From the NCBI RefSeq assembly GCF_000006565.2, contig NC_031470.1, forward strand, positions 1,056,954-1,120,953: a stretch of DNA of 64,000 bases. The letters are read 5' to 3'. A model generated the notes under the pieces. It had not been told where the DNA came from and searched no databases. It saw nothing but the letters and a program-made list of their open reading frames with translations. Each line of letters starts with the position of its first letter. The stretch's first letter is position 1. The translations under genes were made by a program, and so were the position numbers. Below are positions 48,170-62,600 of this stretch, one piece after another. The DNA is from Toxoplasma gondii ME49. Lineage: Eukaryota; Apicomplexa; Conoidasida; Eucoccidiorida; Sarcocystidae.

Positions 48170-51100
48170 TTACTCCTCCTCATGAACGCCCCCAACTTCG
48201 ATCTCGTTCTTTATTGACGACTTTTCTCGGTAGGAAATGTAGGCGGGTTTGATGCGCAAGCGCCAGCAGACAAACGCAGCGGCGAAGAGACCACACACTC
48301 CGAAAATCGACCACAAGAAAACCACCTGAGAAGCACACGAAATGATACGCAGAGGGGCAGCCGAATGCGTAGATCGCCATAAAAACGACTGCACTTCTGT
48401 GTAGTCTTGTATCTGCTCGTGTTCCTCGATTCCATACAGCAACTTGTCGAACATACCCGCGCCGTTTTCCGCTTCTTGCGAACCTCTGTCGAGGAACTAA
48501 CATGGCCTCTATAGTGACCTTTCTGACATTCTTTGTCGTCACCATTCTTTTCCTTTCAGATGAATACGCACGAGTGTGCGTCAGTTATGTCTTTGCTACG
48601 GCTGTCTTTCTTGAATGCGACAGGTCTTCTGTGAACCTAAGCCGATGTCTGTATTTCTACATCTCCGTCAGATGAGGAATGTATTTTGTACGTGTCTGCC
48701 TCCGAACCTATGTTGCCTGTTGCCATCCGTACACCTGCCGACACGTACTCGAATCGGCTTTCATCAGCCATGTATCTTTTCAGAGAAACCGAAAATCCTT
48801 GAGCTCCAAACGTCTCTGTACAAACGTTTTGCACTTACGCGCATGCCCCAGGTCAGCCCCGCGGCTTGGATGATGGCGCCAGGGACAAGCGTCCCTAAGA
48901 CGTAGCCGAAGACGTTGTAGATCATCATGCAGAAGCCACTACCGAAGGCCCGGACTTCCACCGGAACGGAAGCGATGACAATCCCAGTGGCAGCAGGAAG
49001 AATCCCTCCACCGAAGAAGAGAATGCACCAGATGAAGCAAATGATTGCAATGAAGTTTGGGACCCACGAGGCGCATATTCCAAAGAAGAGACACAGGACG
49101 GCCCAAAAGCCAAGGATCAACAAGGTTCGTAACATACCCTTCTCGCTCTTATACCCTCCCAAATAATCGATAAACCAGCCACCTGCCAACACACCGACAA
49201 TCGGAGCTGTTGCTGCTGTCGCGTTGAAAGCCACCAACACTTGAGCCCCCGGAACCTGCAGACAACGGCAAAGCATTTAACGTCAACACGCAAAAGATAG
49301 CAACTTCATTCAGCGTAGCGTGGGAGAGAGGCAGGTGCGCCCCATCAACTGGTAAAGACAACGAAGTCAAAAAACCAGAACATCTGAGACACGGCAGACG
49401 CGAGCAGCATACGATAAACAACACGAGTGGCAAGAAGCTCGAGGTAAACGGAATCAGCTTCACTATTGAACTCGAACTTGGATTACACAGAGAACCGGCT
49501 CTTCAGGAGTCTCCTAAGCGGGTGTTGACTCACGTGCAGCTCCTGCTGAAAGTACGTGATAGACCAGAACTGGATGGCTGTCACTTCGAAGAAAAGTGCG
49601 CACAGCGCGATCGTCACACAGACATAGATCGGGCTCCTGCAAAAGACCGCAAACACTTGTGAGTCGCAGTGTTGAAGGCGAGAGAAAAGGAATATGGACG
49701 CGACTCAACCAGAGAACGCAGTTCAGTCTCCACATATCGCATAGCCACTTGCACGGTCGAGGACAACCGACAGACATCTAGCGATGAAAACCAGTATCCA
49801 CTAGCGCATCAAAGCCTCTGACCGTCGTGTGTAGCGACGGCGAAAGATAAGGAAACACGAAAAGGCACAAGAACCGCAAACTCCGCCCGTGCCAACGTCA
49901 GAGGTGTTTCGCTTCGACGCGATAAACTGGAAAGTGAAGCATGCATCCGCATATACGGGGGTTGCTTTCGCACAAGGTTATCTACTTGCATGCAGCTGCG
50001 TCACAGCTACTGAAAATACACATCCTCGATGGAACCTTGAACTATTCACCGAAGACGGGAGGCTGAAAGAGCGCGCGACTGCTTGCGTGGAACATACAAC
50101 GACGGTACGCAGCATTATCAAGGAGACAAGTCCTCGAATAGACATCTCAGTGCCACAACAGCCGGATACACCATTGGAGAACTCACTCGAAGAGAATGCA
50201 GATCGATTGCCAGACACCAAACGTTCTCGGCATGGCGCTAAAAGCTTCGACGTGGGGTTCCGAGTCCTGTGGCACAGGCACGAGCCATCAAACGAAAGGA
50301 AAGTAGAACGAAATGCGTGATTGATGCCCGCACGCCGCTGAAAGCATGGCGTTAATGCATTACACCAACGACAGGAGAAGCACACGTGCCATGAGCGTAA
50401 CGCGTCGGAAGTCGCAAACCATATCCCCCCTAAACAGGAACACCCGTACGCCAACTACAGTCGTCGATGCCACGGAGCAACCAGGAAGTACAAGCATAAC
50501 ACGCTGTTCAGCCACTCAGGTATTTTGGTTCCGTCTCCGGATAAGCGGCACACGACGGATGCAGACCGTTTTAGGCCGGCAGATCACGCGGCCCTGCAGA
50601 GCTACAGAATTACCAAGGTGCCTTAAACACAACCGACACCTGTATTCGTGCAGGCGTCGAGGCGGTGAGCTGCTCTCGAATCGAATCGAAAAAGTGATCG
50701 CCGTGCGCAACACTCAAAAGAAACCGTACCCATTCTGCACTTCCTCGGGAAAGCGTCATGAGTCGCGGTCCACCGGTAGTGCTGCACGTGCTTCTTCTCG
50801 GAGGTCGCCAGTCGAACTCCACCGGGTGTCCGTGGCCGTCTTCCTTTTCTAGTGCGGTACGGTTCTCGGCTTCGCTCTCTCCGCGTCCCCGTCGCTTGCC
50901 TCCCTCGACAAATTCGGCGAGAGCAATCACTTGGCCTTCTGTGCGTGCCTCAGATTCCTCTTCTGAAATCGTTTGTCCATCCGACAGCTGAGACGCGCTC
51001 GCCTGTCCGACGGCGTCTACGGGGTTCTCTTCTCCACTCACGCGCCCCATCCCACTGCGGTGTCTGGGTGACGCCACCCCCTGGGGCACCTGCGTTGCAT

Positions 51101-54100
51101 GCACGCTCTCTGACACCGACGACGACGCGTTTGACCGCCGACGATGGGAAGTGGCTGCGCCTCCGCGCATTTCCACCGCCGTGAGATCTCCGTGGGTTGG
51201 TTGCCTGGCGTCTGTGCGAACGAGAAGAAGCGGGTCGGCCGTGCCTGCCGCCCAATTGAAGGCCTCGAAGGCGAGGGTCGTCGAGTGGGGTGTGAGGAAC
51301 GTCATTTGGTACTGCACCTCGCTCACGGTGGAGCCGACGCGGTTCAGCAGCCCCGGAGCCGCTTCGCCCGGGCCCGAGATGCTTCCGACGCGCACGGCCA
51401 CGCCTCCCGGGATCGAATGTCTCGCGTTGATGTTCGCGAGAGACGCACTGCCTCCTTGGCCCAGGCGGGCGGTCGATGGGCTCCGACCGCGCCCTGACCC
51501 GATGTCCGGCACGGACGCTGACGCCCGCTGGCCACCCCGAGACTGGTAAGGATGCAAAACCGGGACGTCAGCGGGACCTGCGGAACGGCCGTGGGCCCAC
51601 AAGCCGCCCCCATCGCCTGGGAGCAAATCCCGACCCTCTTCCAGAGCCGATGCGGCCGCCAGGGCAGCCTCCGGGGACGACGACGGCGGTGGGCCCAGAC
51701 GCGACAAGGTCGTCAGCTCTCTGCCATCAAGCCCCGCACGCCCTGGACCCTCAGCCGCTGAGGGCAGCTGCTGAGTTTCCGAGGCGTCGAAGAGCATCAC
51801 AGGCACGTCACCCACTGGTCGCGGCACGCCCGAGTCTCCAGCCGTCGCCGCCATCGAGACAGACAACCGCGCCGCGTTGACGCTACCCGGCGCGGGCCCA
51901 GGATTGACCTGCGAGGCGCGACGGGTGAAGGTGGGCGACGTCGCAATGAAGTCCAGCGGCAGCAAATTAGAAAGGATGTCCTTGCGAAACTGCGGCAGAC
52001 CTGAGCCCCATGCGAGAGAAAACAGAAACGAAGAGTAATGAACGCCCAAAGCTGTAGAGAAATGCGTGCCGCTGTCGATAGGACACAGACCAACGACGGA
52101 CAGAGACGGGCCAGGGAGAGTCAAGCAAACCCGATTCAGAATGTCTCCTACCTTCAACGGAAGAAGTCTCCGAGCTGCGGATCCGTCGAGAAGATCTTGA
52201 GCTTCTTAATGCATTTGCCCCTTGGACGGCGGCTGATGCAGTTCCTTCTACTCGCCCTACCTCTTCATCTCCAGCTCCAATTCTTCCAGTAGCGCCTGGC
52301 GCTGGCCGCTGAACGAGCCCGAGAGACAACCGCCGACCTCGAGGTGACGTGTCTATTTTCTCACGCTCACCCACACAGGGGAGCGGCACCCGGCTGTCCG
52401 CTACTTTGACGTCGTACGGACCGTTTTCTTCGCTTTCGCGTCCGGGTCCGCTTCCATCTCGCCTGACGACAATGGAAGAAGTATCCAAAGTTTCCGCGTC
52501 TCCTAAGGGCCGCATTCCGCCGGAGCGCATGCGCTCTGAATTCTCGCCATTTGATCCCGAAGCCACTGTGACAGCAGCGCCGTAGTTCCTCTCCAGTTCA
52601 TCAAGGTCTTCACCTTCCTCCTCCAGGAGTGTCGCGTCCGCAGCCGCATCCGCCTTGGTTGCATCCTCAATGCTAACTCCGGCCTCTCCCGTGCTCTGCC
52701 GAGTGAACAAGCAAAGGGACACACTGAACAAGTACATGTGCGCAAACAAGACGGCGCACGACCAGAAAACGCCATATCCAAAGGCTCGGTTTCTGAACAG
52801 GTCCAGACAAGATTCGGAAACCCGACCCACTGTGAAACAGAGGTGCTCGAAAGGCGTCTGCCTGCTGCACGCTGTTCCCAACCTACCTTTGTCATCGTGA
52901 TATCGACAAACCGTCGAGGAAAGAACATCCAAATGCAGAGGAGAATGAACAAAGCGATCGCTTGAATGAGCAGCGCGTATCGCCACGAAATAGTTTCCAC
53001 TCCTTCCCGAGCAGCCGTGTCGAAGGAGCCTGCAATCACGCATCCCAGCTGAGACAACGGACACCGCAGCAAGAAGAAGCGACGAATACCGAAACTGAGA
53101 GCCGAGAAAGGTACACACTCGTTGCGAAACACTATCCATACGCACAAACATCGACAAAGGGGTCGATTCCACGGCGAACACAAGAAACTTTGTTTCACGG
53201 CAGAATACGTTCAAGAACTCTCCAAACGTTGCTCTGCCGCGACTAGCCACCCGAAAAGACGCCTGAGTCTTACGTATTACTACAGAGGCGGTGATCTCGA
53301 GTTTTCACAGAACAGACTGGAAACTGCTTCCGAGCCACTCCTAGCCACCCAACATCTCTTAACACCATAGTGCGCGTCGTCGACTTCAGTCTGCGTCTGC
53401 ATTCGACACGGTCACCCCCAGTGGCGAAGACCGTCCAGCAGACTGCGTCAAAGCGCGTCACTGGAAACCCGAAAACCCAACCCCCTCGAAGTCGCAGCCA
53501 CAAAAACATTCATCGGGACTGCGTCTTTGGGTTTAACTCATTCGACTTCGTCCACTAGCCCCTCTCTTTCCTTGACGTCTCTTCTCCCTTCGGCTTACCA
53601 TGGTGCCGATGACAACGCCGCCCTGGGAGAGACCCATCCAGAGGGTGAGTTTGTCAGCAGGGGCGAACTGATCAACCCAGACGGGGGCGTAGATGGAGAA
53701 ACCGGACTGACTCAGACCGATGAGAAGCCGCGAGAGATACAGCATCAACTTGTTGAAGGCGAGCCCTAGCAGTCCCGTAGCTACGAGATTCACCATCATG
53801 GTGATTAGGCAGAACCACTTGGGCGAGAAAGTGGTGAGGCCACGGCCCACAAATGGGCTGGATGCAACGAGGCCGATGTACGGGAGCGAGCCTAGGAGTC
53901 CTGCTGCGGCGCCGTCCAGGTGGAACTGCTCTTGGAGAGTAAGGAGAATTGCAGGAACGACGCCAGAGTCGAAGTTCACGAAGATCTCCAGAGCGAACAT
54001 GAGGCAAAAGACGCCCACGATCATCTTCTCATTGTTCCGGTTTCGCTGCATTGCTTCCAGCACCTCGGGCGCGAACTCGCCGTCGGCGTCTGCCTTCTTG

Positions 54101-54774
54101 GTCTCGTCTCCTCGCCTGTCCGCTGCGTGTTCGCGACTCTCCTCTGCCCCGTGCTCGGGTAGAACGTCACTTGGGCGGCCCACAACTCTCGACGAGATTC
54201 CGTGTGTTCCTGCGTCTCCACGCATTGGTTGCGTTCGCTTCTGGTCAGCCCCAGCAGCACAGTCTTCTCTGCCTCGGCAATCCTCGCACTTCTGTCGAAG
54301 TCGCTGGAGCAAGCTCAGACCGCGTTTCTTCTTCCCTTCGACTGAGCCATGGTCCCTTTTCTCTCCACTAACGGTTCTCCGCAGGTGTCCGGAGAGTTCG
54401 CCAGGAGGAGCATCTCCTGCACTGTTCCATCGAGAGGAGACATTCGAGACCTCTGCGGCGGTCGGCGCCATGGAAACTCTATCGATCTCCTCGCGCGCAG
54501 AAGGCTGTTCGGAGGCCTTTGCGCTTTGCCAAGTCTGGCCTTTCTCGGCCCACACACCTTGAGGCGTCTGACTTCCTGCCATCGTTCCACTTGCCTGCTT
54601 CGGGCCTCCGCCTTGCTTCATGAGGTACGGCTCACTGGCTCCAGACGCACGCAAGCCGTGGCGAGAAACAGGACTCGGCGTAGGAGCCGAAGTGCGGCTG
54701 TGTGGAGAGGACGAGTGAACCAGGATGATCTCTTGCTGCGGTGGGTACCTCGGATGCGCGTCAGCTGCCACCAT
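48170..54774 (-). CDS. Major facilitator superfamily transporter with very long central loop, seven exons
   Basis: Exons 54774-53599, 53048-52887, 52695-52152, 52000-50614, 49636-49534, 49255-48839 and 48325-48170 join in phase throughout and give 1314 residues. The N-terminal 250 residues are polar and probably cytosolic. Six membrane segments follow: for example MIVGVFCLMFALEIFVNFDS (first), LTLWMGLSQGGVVIG (fifth) and WRYALLIQAIALFILLCIW (sixth). A loop of about 640 residues, rich in Ser, Gly and Arg, separates the two halves. The second half has six more segments, with GGWFIDYLGGYKSEKG matching the MFS motif after the second helix of a half. The C-terminus is short and cytosolic (KNEIEVGGVHEEE). 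The fold predicts a 12-helix solute transporter; FVNFDSGVVPAIL recalls Spinster-like members, but the substrate cannot be read from sequence. The fourth exon ends in a GTAATT donor chosen because it alone keeps the phase. Confidence 0.88.
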
Positions 54775-57700
54775 AGTGAAAGAGCTCCTCCGCGCACAGA
54801 CACGTCACGGCCCAGCAAGGGCAGGATCGAAGACCCACCCCCAGATTCAGAGACCGGTGAACACAGGCAGCGGGGGACCCTAACGTGGGCCCGTCCCTGA
54901 CGCGCGGGAGGCGAAGCCGCCCGTCGTCCGAGTCTGTGCAATCTTGTCGCCTTGAAATGCGCACAACCTCTTAACACAACCGGAAAGTTATGAGAGACCG
55001 TTGAGTCTGAAAAAAGACGGATGCAAGGGGCATTTACCAGCTGACTCGAACCTGCCTTCAGTGTGTCACCACCCACAAAATCTAGTGAGTTTACGGAAAA
55101 TATATCGGCTGCCAGGTCAGTGAAGTGACAGTCCTCGATTTGACACAAAAGAGACGTACAGCCCAAGACGGCCGGGACGGAAACCCTGAAGACATCGAGA
55201 TAGTCTTCGTTTCACCATCTGGCCACGAATACGGTAGACGGGTCACCGAGGGATTCTCAAGAGTGTAACTATTCTGAAAGTGGCGTCACGACGCGGTCGT
55301 CCACTTCGCTGCCAGCGTGTCCGGAGGGCTCGCTGCCCGTGGACACACTCAATGAAAAACATACGAGGGAAACAGGATATGTGGAACGGACGCAGTCTCC
55401 AAGCACTGCGTCAACGGATGCACCGCGAGTGCCGGAAACCTTATAACAAAGAAATGAAGTCGGAGCTCGGGCGAACTCGACGCCGCATAGCACGGCTGCG
55501 AAGGTTCAGACTCGATGCGAGTTGCCTGATTCGGTTCAAACCGACGTCACGTCAAAGCCTTTCCCTCCATCAACTTGCTATATGGTGATTTACGCCTGAG
55601 GTGATTATCTCGTACTGTCTGTCGGCTTTTTTTACCCTCTGAGAACGGGGGGGAGGAACAAAGCTGCACCCGGGCAACCCGAACTCCGTTCTGAGTGCCG
55701 CGTGCCTCGGGAGTTCCTGTTGCAAATGAGACAGCGGACCTTTCTTCGGAAGATCGCCACAAAATAGTGCTCTGGCTCAACAAGAGGGTTCCATTGTTTC
55801 CGAAAAAAACACGTGTCACTTCGCCAGTTCTGAAAGTTTTACGTACTACCGGAGAAAAAACCCGCCTGTGGAGACGAGTTCAGGCAAAAACAGGTTGGCG
55901 AAGTGACGGTCTGGAAGACCCGTAACGGAAAAGAAAGAAATAAAGGAGACAGGTAGGAATCAGCCGTGATGAATGGTACGATACATAACCCTAATGCACG
56001 GAACGAATGAAAAAAATCCGTGCAGTACCACGTCTTGACAAAACAGTGACGCACCCGAATTTCGCGCGAGCGCAGAGCTCTGGCGGAGCAAAAACATTGA
56101 CGGTTCACACGTAGTGCCTCTGCTACAAGATGTGACTAAAACCTCGCATTAACCTGAAACTGTTAACGGTCAGCGGAAGAGAAGACAAAATCAAGGAAAG
56201 GTAGCGATTTGCCTCGCCGCACACATCGTAAAAGTGCGCGTCACCGCATTCCGACGCTCTGGAGACCCCACTTGCTCGCCATGGCAGGCATCAGCCAGGA
56301 GAGGGAGTAACCTCTGCGCCCTTGGCTGGTATCTCTTTTCAGGAAAAAAATGTCATCTCCCACTCCATGCCTTGGAACATCCTCAAATATAAAACACGAG
56401 GAGACAACAAGGAAAAACGGTTGGAATCCCCGAAACAGCCTCCTTTCGCCTCTCCGAAAACGTTGCCATGATGGCAGTAGGGTGGGGCGCAGCCGAGATT
56501 GCCGTAAGGTCGTTAACAATGAATTCGGATGGCCCCCCTGAGGCTGGCAGGAGACAATGAGAAGAACCCGTAGTTGGAGCCTCTCCTGCACATGAAAAAC
56601 AGGGAACCATCAACAAAAGAAGTCTCACGTGACTGGATAGAACGTGCAGTGTGTCTTGGGAAGCAGAGGGTATGCTCAGTCTACCTGTAAATCTGGAGAC
56701 TTCCGCATTCTCTCTCCGAAGACATGGCTTACTGTTCACCATAGTTTACGTATCGCATTATGTTACCGCATGAGCACGAACGATACATCGAGTTACAATG
56801 AGTTGCTTCTTTCACTGAACAGACACTTTCTCAAAGGTATAAAACATGCCCCGAGAAGCCAACATCCTCTCTGAACGCTGCAGCGAATGCCTGACTTAAA
56901 GTCATCAGTTCTGGCTAGTTGCCTTTTTTTCGCTCGTGGCGTGACCGTGACTGAGAAACCTATTGCGAAGCCCGTAGCCGGTGGGCACTATTCAGTTCAG
57001 CAAGACTTTAATGCACACACTTCATGCTTCATCCATCTAGCAAACGTCCCGTATCGCCAGCTAGTTTGTGTGCTACCGGGAGGTCAGTTACAGGCATCAC
57101 CGGGATACGGTGTCGTGCCACTCTCCTTGCTCCTGTACATCAGCGTAAAAACATGGTCATAATGCTTTTTACCGTCACTGCGTTGCGGAAAAGTCATACA
57201 CGCGCAGCTGCTCGGCAGGCCTTTCGGAAGAATGAAGGGAACAGACAGATATTCCAGAAACTGCCCGAAGTAACAGGCGCCGGACCCCGCTGAATGCATC
57301 TGGTTCGAGCCCAGAGAGAGAGGAACCTGGTACGAACCGTGCCAACAATCAGCATGGCGAACCTTCAGAACAGACAGCGTTTCCACTGGTCTCACCGGTT
57401 CCATCTCCTTGATGTTCAGATTCGGTACTTGAACCAAGTCCTCCGTGGCCCACCCACGTCTGAAGACTATAGCTGTGTTTGTATAGGAAACAAAGTTGCA
57501 CTTTTGCTAAACTCTCGTGCTTGCAACAACGCTTGCCCAGCGTCGACTGTTCTGCTGTACTGCTCGGCTCATCGTCGACACACCGTAGCGCGCACTGACA
57601 CCGATGTGCCGTGTGGCTCACACGCAGCAGCGGGCCCTTCCTAATTCTCCCACGTGTGACAGTTCGGATTACCATATTAGGAATTCCCAGAGGCTGTCGT

Positions 57701-59646
57701 CGAGTTACAGTAGATATCCATATCCTGATGTACCTTGTATTCCTTTTTTTGACTACACCGTCATGCCAGTTTAGGTAGAACAAGACCTCTCTTGACTACC
57801 CTTGAATTGGGCAGAGCACGGCGCAAGCCCTTTCCATTGAGTTTGAACCTAGGAACTCGCTATGTCCCGCCAGAAAACGACTTGACAAGTGAAGGGAGAC
57901 GATAGTACCAGCCCATGTGCTGAGGCCCGTCTCGTGCTTCGATGTTTTACATTTCTTCCTGAAAACGTGGTGAACGGTGAAAGCTACCAAGCGTGCGCTG
58001 CTGCCGAGGAGTGACACAAATCCGTTTCCTATATACATTTCAAGCAACGCGTTACTGGCTCTGTGACAGGTGAGACATTGAGTCTCAAAGGTAGAGAGCG
58101 GGCAGCATAGCATGCGTGCACTGGATCATCGCCGTATGCTGCGACATGTTTCTTCTGACACAACTCCGTCTGCCGAGGGGAGAAGGTTATCTCTCGCTTC
58201 GAGCCGACTAGAGATGAATAAAAGCTCAAGGGAGAAAGCTTGATTTCAACAAGTCGGTTGACGTTCATCTCTCAAGCAGCAGTATCTGGGGTTTTAGTTT
58301 TGTGCCGCAACCGGCCGTGCTTCGTGCTATCATGTGTATCTTGAGCACCCTTGTTAATTTAGATACAGACTGCAACTGTGGGAGACTCTGAAAACACCTG
58401 GCAAGCAATAACTGACCTCTTCAATGTCTGATTAGACGGGGGAAACACGAACGACTGTGGGTATATGCTCGCCCAGCCTGTCGCCTCTCTTCCCGTTGTT
58501 ACCGCACGTCTACGAGAAGGGGGAACGCCACGAAACTACTGAATGACAATCACGATGACTACACAGACAGGAACTTGCCGAGAAACATAGTGTATAGAAA
58601 CCAAGTTGCAGTTGTAATGCATACAGTACACGGCACACTGAGACTTGTTCGGTATTGTGCCGGATAAAACAGGACAGCACAAGCAGCCGTGCATACGTGT
58701 ATGCGCGGATCGTGTATAGCCGGGCTTCACTTCGTCAAGTTTTCTTTACACCGAGGTACAAGAAGTAAAAGAACCAAGGAAAAGAAAACAGTTACCAACC
58801 AAGAACACGCCGACAAAGACCGGCAGGGACAATATAAAATTCCACGAAATCCGCCTTTAACGTGCGTGCAGCCTGCGCGATGTCGGCCGAAGGTAATAAA
58901 GAACGCTCGGTCGCGGACTGCATTAATCGTGACTTCCACAAGATTCTGAAATTACGCAAGCTACCTTACGCTTCAGCAACAAAACACATTCTTCCGTAGT
59001 TCGCTATTCACACAAGGAGGACAGTGTGAGAGGAAAGAGCCGGAACAAACAAGTCCTGTCTGTCAAGAGGCCATTGTTGGATTGCTGAATCCCCTGTAGT
59101 CCGGACGAAACTCTTACTAGTAGGTTTTCTGATGAGGGACGAGATCAAGAAGACGTTTCTCCTTTCAAATCCTCTTGTGTTATCTTTTGGGTTATGTGCC
59201 ATGTTCTTATCTTTACGCCCACGTTAAAGCCACATCTGTGAGCGATCTTACTGGATAGCATGAGAGGCATGATTTGCTCGGATATTGATTTGAAATCAGC
59301 AGATGCCTCCTAGTGGTCTGAATGGACGCATGAGTGTACCCAGCGGCGATTCGCTAGTCTCTTTGCAGCACCTCTCTGTAGTCTGTGGTAGGGAATTTGT
59401 TGACACCCCTCTCACCCTGATATATATACAAGTATGCATGCATACACACGAGAAATGAAATGCAGGTTAACGAAAAAACACGCCTTTCCCTCAGCAAGTT
59501 TTAATGTCCGTGAAGCTGTCAGGGCCACCACAAAAGACGGCAAAGAGGGCCGAATCCCAGCAACTTCGGTTCCTGTCCTCTGTGTGTTCTTCCGTTCAGC
59601 GTAAATAAAAACGTTTACGTTCTGTTGTTCTCTATCGTCTCCTCAG
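54775..59646. other. Large gene-poor region, about 4.9 kb
   Basis: This region lies between the start of the transporter gene and the 3' end of the lipid-kinase gene, both on the minus strand. It must contain the transporter promoter. Many frames of 60-145 codons exist on both strands, but none shows a domain, a codon pattern like the genes nearby, or matching splice sites. A TGCATGCA octamer lies near 59434. A non-coding RNA or a lineage-specific gene with short exons could be missed here. Confidence 0.4.
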
Positions 59647-62600
59647 TTACTCAGTCAGATCTCTTCTTATGCATTTCATCCACCTATGTCCTCCTGCAGG
59701 ATGGGCAATAAGTTGATCGAACTCCGATACGCACACACGAATGGGTCCAGGTAACATGGTGAATGTTAATTCTCCGCCGTGCCTATAGACCTCCCCGTCC
59801 AATCCATAGATGCCTGCAGACATAACCAAACGAACGGAAAATGTCTTTTCCCGGTGTTGCTTTTCACCTGAGCGAAGAAAGATGTCAAAAGATTTGAGCG
59901 GCAAACCGACAACGCTCCGTTCCGTTCTACAGTGACAGACACACGAAAATATTAGGGAAAGGTACCTCACAGTAGCCCCGGTTTCACATCCAGTGATTTA
60001 GAAAAAAACTCTCATGTCTCAAGGAAAATTTGACGGGTGTGTAATATTTGATCAGTGTATTCGGGAATATTCAATCTCTGCTACCACTGAAAAATAAACT
60101 ATTTCAGTAATGAAATTGGATGTATTTGACTATCATCCATGCGATTCACAAGCAGTAATTCACGGGCACCTTCGCGTTGCCTTCAGTGGGCATGGCAGGG
60201 CTGTGTGTAGCGTCCAGCGCATATGCTTTCACGCAATACAGTGTTTCCACCGTACCTGGCTCTGTAAGCTTTATGTGAACACGTTTCACGGGCAGCATTT
60301 CGAGGCCCTTCTCTTCGGCCATGCTCAATCGTCTTAGGTCACTCGTGTATGCCCACAGCCGTGCCCGACTGATTTCTGAGACCCACGCAAATCTCAACAC
60401 ACTGACTGAAAAGAGAATTTGTCTCCAACATTATGACTATGAAGGAACAACAGTTGCTGAAAGCCACATCTGATCTGAAAACCAGTTAAAAATTGAACTC
60501 TTGGTAGTTGATACATCTGTTCACCAGTTGCTATAGTTGACTGATACGCCATTCGGGACTTTATTAAGGTGTGGAACTGTAAAACGTGTCCACGATGGAG
60601 GAAACGATGGAATAGTGTTGATGAGAAAAAGTGTCACAGATGAGCATGAAACTCGTATCCTTTGCAGTTTTTTTCTAGCCACTGAGAACACGCATTATTT
60701 CTGTGCTCTCGATTTAGCAAAATACAAACATACGGTACGCATCCAGGCTTACCGCCATTCATCAAAAGAAGCCAAGCACACGGCCCATCCATCTGCGCTT
60801 GTCGCGCGACCGGGCGATCGTCTGTCCAGTGCTGAATCACGTCCAGAGCGACAACCATGTAGTCGCCTGTTTGATACACACACGCAATAATTGCAGGACC
60901 AGTTTGAATGCGGCACAGCCAGCTTGTATCAGAAGTTATAACGTTGATTCATTAGAGCATATACGTATTTCACAGAAAACTCGAAAAAGGAGACCCCAGT
61001 AGCTCATCTTACGGCTCGTCAGGCGAAACGATATAAGGAGTCTAGCTTCAGCAACTTTACATTCTACGTGACACCTTCAGACCGGGCGGTTCCCGAATGG
61101 ACTCATGTATTACCGGTGATTCTAGACATGACTTCAGTTATTAGGTAGCGGCGTTTATAGATATGGAAATCGCATACGAATCAGTGACTTTTACAATCAA
61201 AATGAACACAGATTTGGTCGCTACCTCTTCATACCTGAACGCTGTGGTAGTTTCACAAAAAAGACAGAAGATTGCCAGAGGAAAGCAACTTACCGATTCT
61301 GTGGACCACCTCGTTATTCGGCAGTGTCGCTGTGATATACGCTGGGAATGTACGTCTCATAAGTAGCTGATAAAGAAACGCCAGCGTGTACCTCATATGG
61401 CCTGTCCACCGCGTATCCTCGCTGTGAACTTGGGCTGTTCCGATAAACCCTGTAAGATTTCGCGAAGAAGCGGACTCCACGCAAAAGCACAAACTCATCA
61501 AAAAAGCTGTGCCGTTTGAACAAAGACTCATCAGTAGCTGAATGATTCCACATGGCGAACGGTGAATAAAGTGAAAAAAAAGCTCATGATTGGGGTACGG
61601 CAGGAGTCTCATGATATACGAATAACATGAATTCAAAGAAAACAGAGCGAAGAAAAAGTTATGCCTGTGAGCAGGCAACCACAAAACACAACTTCACTAT
61701 TTTTTCGGAGAGATGCCTCTGAACCGCGTTCATCAGTTCGAAGACAATAATCTTGCGCTTAGGCAACGGCAACCATTTCCAACGTAAGGCAGAAATGCTA
61801 TCCTCCGCTCAGCGAAGATACTACGTAAGGTGTCTGCAGACACAGAATAAACATCTGTTACCATTTTTGAGTGCTTTAACTCACAGTCAGATGGATAGAT
61901 GACAAGATGGATCAGCTTTTGCATTCATAAACAAAGAGAGCGGCACACAAAAACAAGCTTCTATGTAGAGGCATGCAGAGAAACAGGGGAATCACTTAAC
62001 GTGGCTGTACGTAGATAAATACTCTTGCACATATGAATCTATGGACAGGTCGACAGACGGAGTCGTAGGCAGGAACACGAAAAGATCTCGTCGACTTACC
62101 GAATTCCAAAGAGTTGCAACAGATGTGTCTCTCGCCTCCAGCTTCAACCAGAAGCGCGTTTATTCTTGTTGTCCGGCTTTCTTGCAGTCTCTACGAAAAC
62201 GCGAACACGGGCGTACACGACTCGCAAGCAATACATCCAGACGGACGAAAGTGTAGCTAATCAAGCCTCAAGAGGGGAGGACGTAACAAGGTAATGAGGC
62301 ATACCTGCGATAGGGACAAAGAATATATGTTTTCTGAAAGCGAAACGCATCTGCTTTTCCTTATCTCGTCTCAGATCCTGTACTCTACCAAGTCATCGAA
62401 AACGTATTTACCCTTAGTGCGTAGGTGAGCTGTTAGTTCATCGATGCACGTATGAGTAAGTTCCCTGGTATTCTGCGCTTGCTGTGATACTTGGTGTTCA
62501 ACACAGCCGACACGGTTTGCACAGATTGAGTCCCCTAAAGCAATTTTTTTCGCACTTACTACATCCCCCTACTCAACAGTCAACTAGATATGTAAGCTGT

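Noticed and set aside
57349..57783. 144-codon minus-strand frame
   Set aside because: It has no recognisable domain or splice context; frames of this length are expected by chance in near-50% GC DNA.
59891..59950. Extra small kinase exon ending in a GTGAAAAG donor
   Set aside because: Its entry phase fits but its exit phase does not match the last exon at 59813; skipping it keeps the phase.
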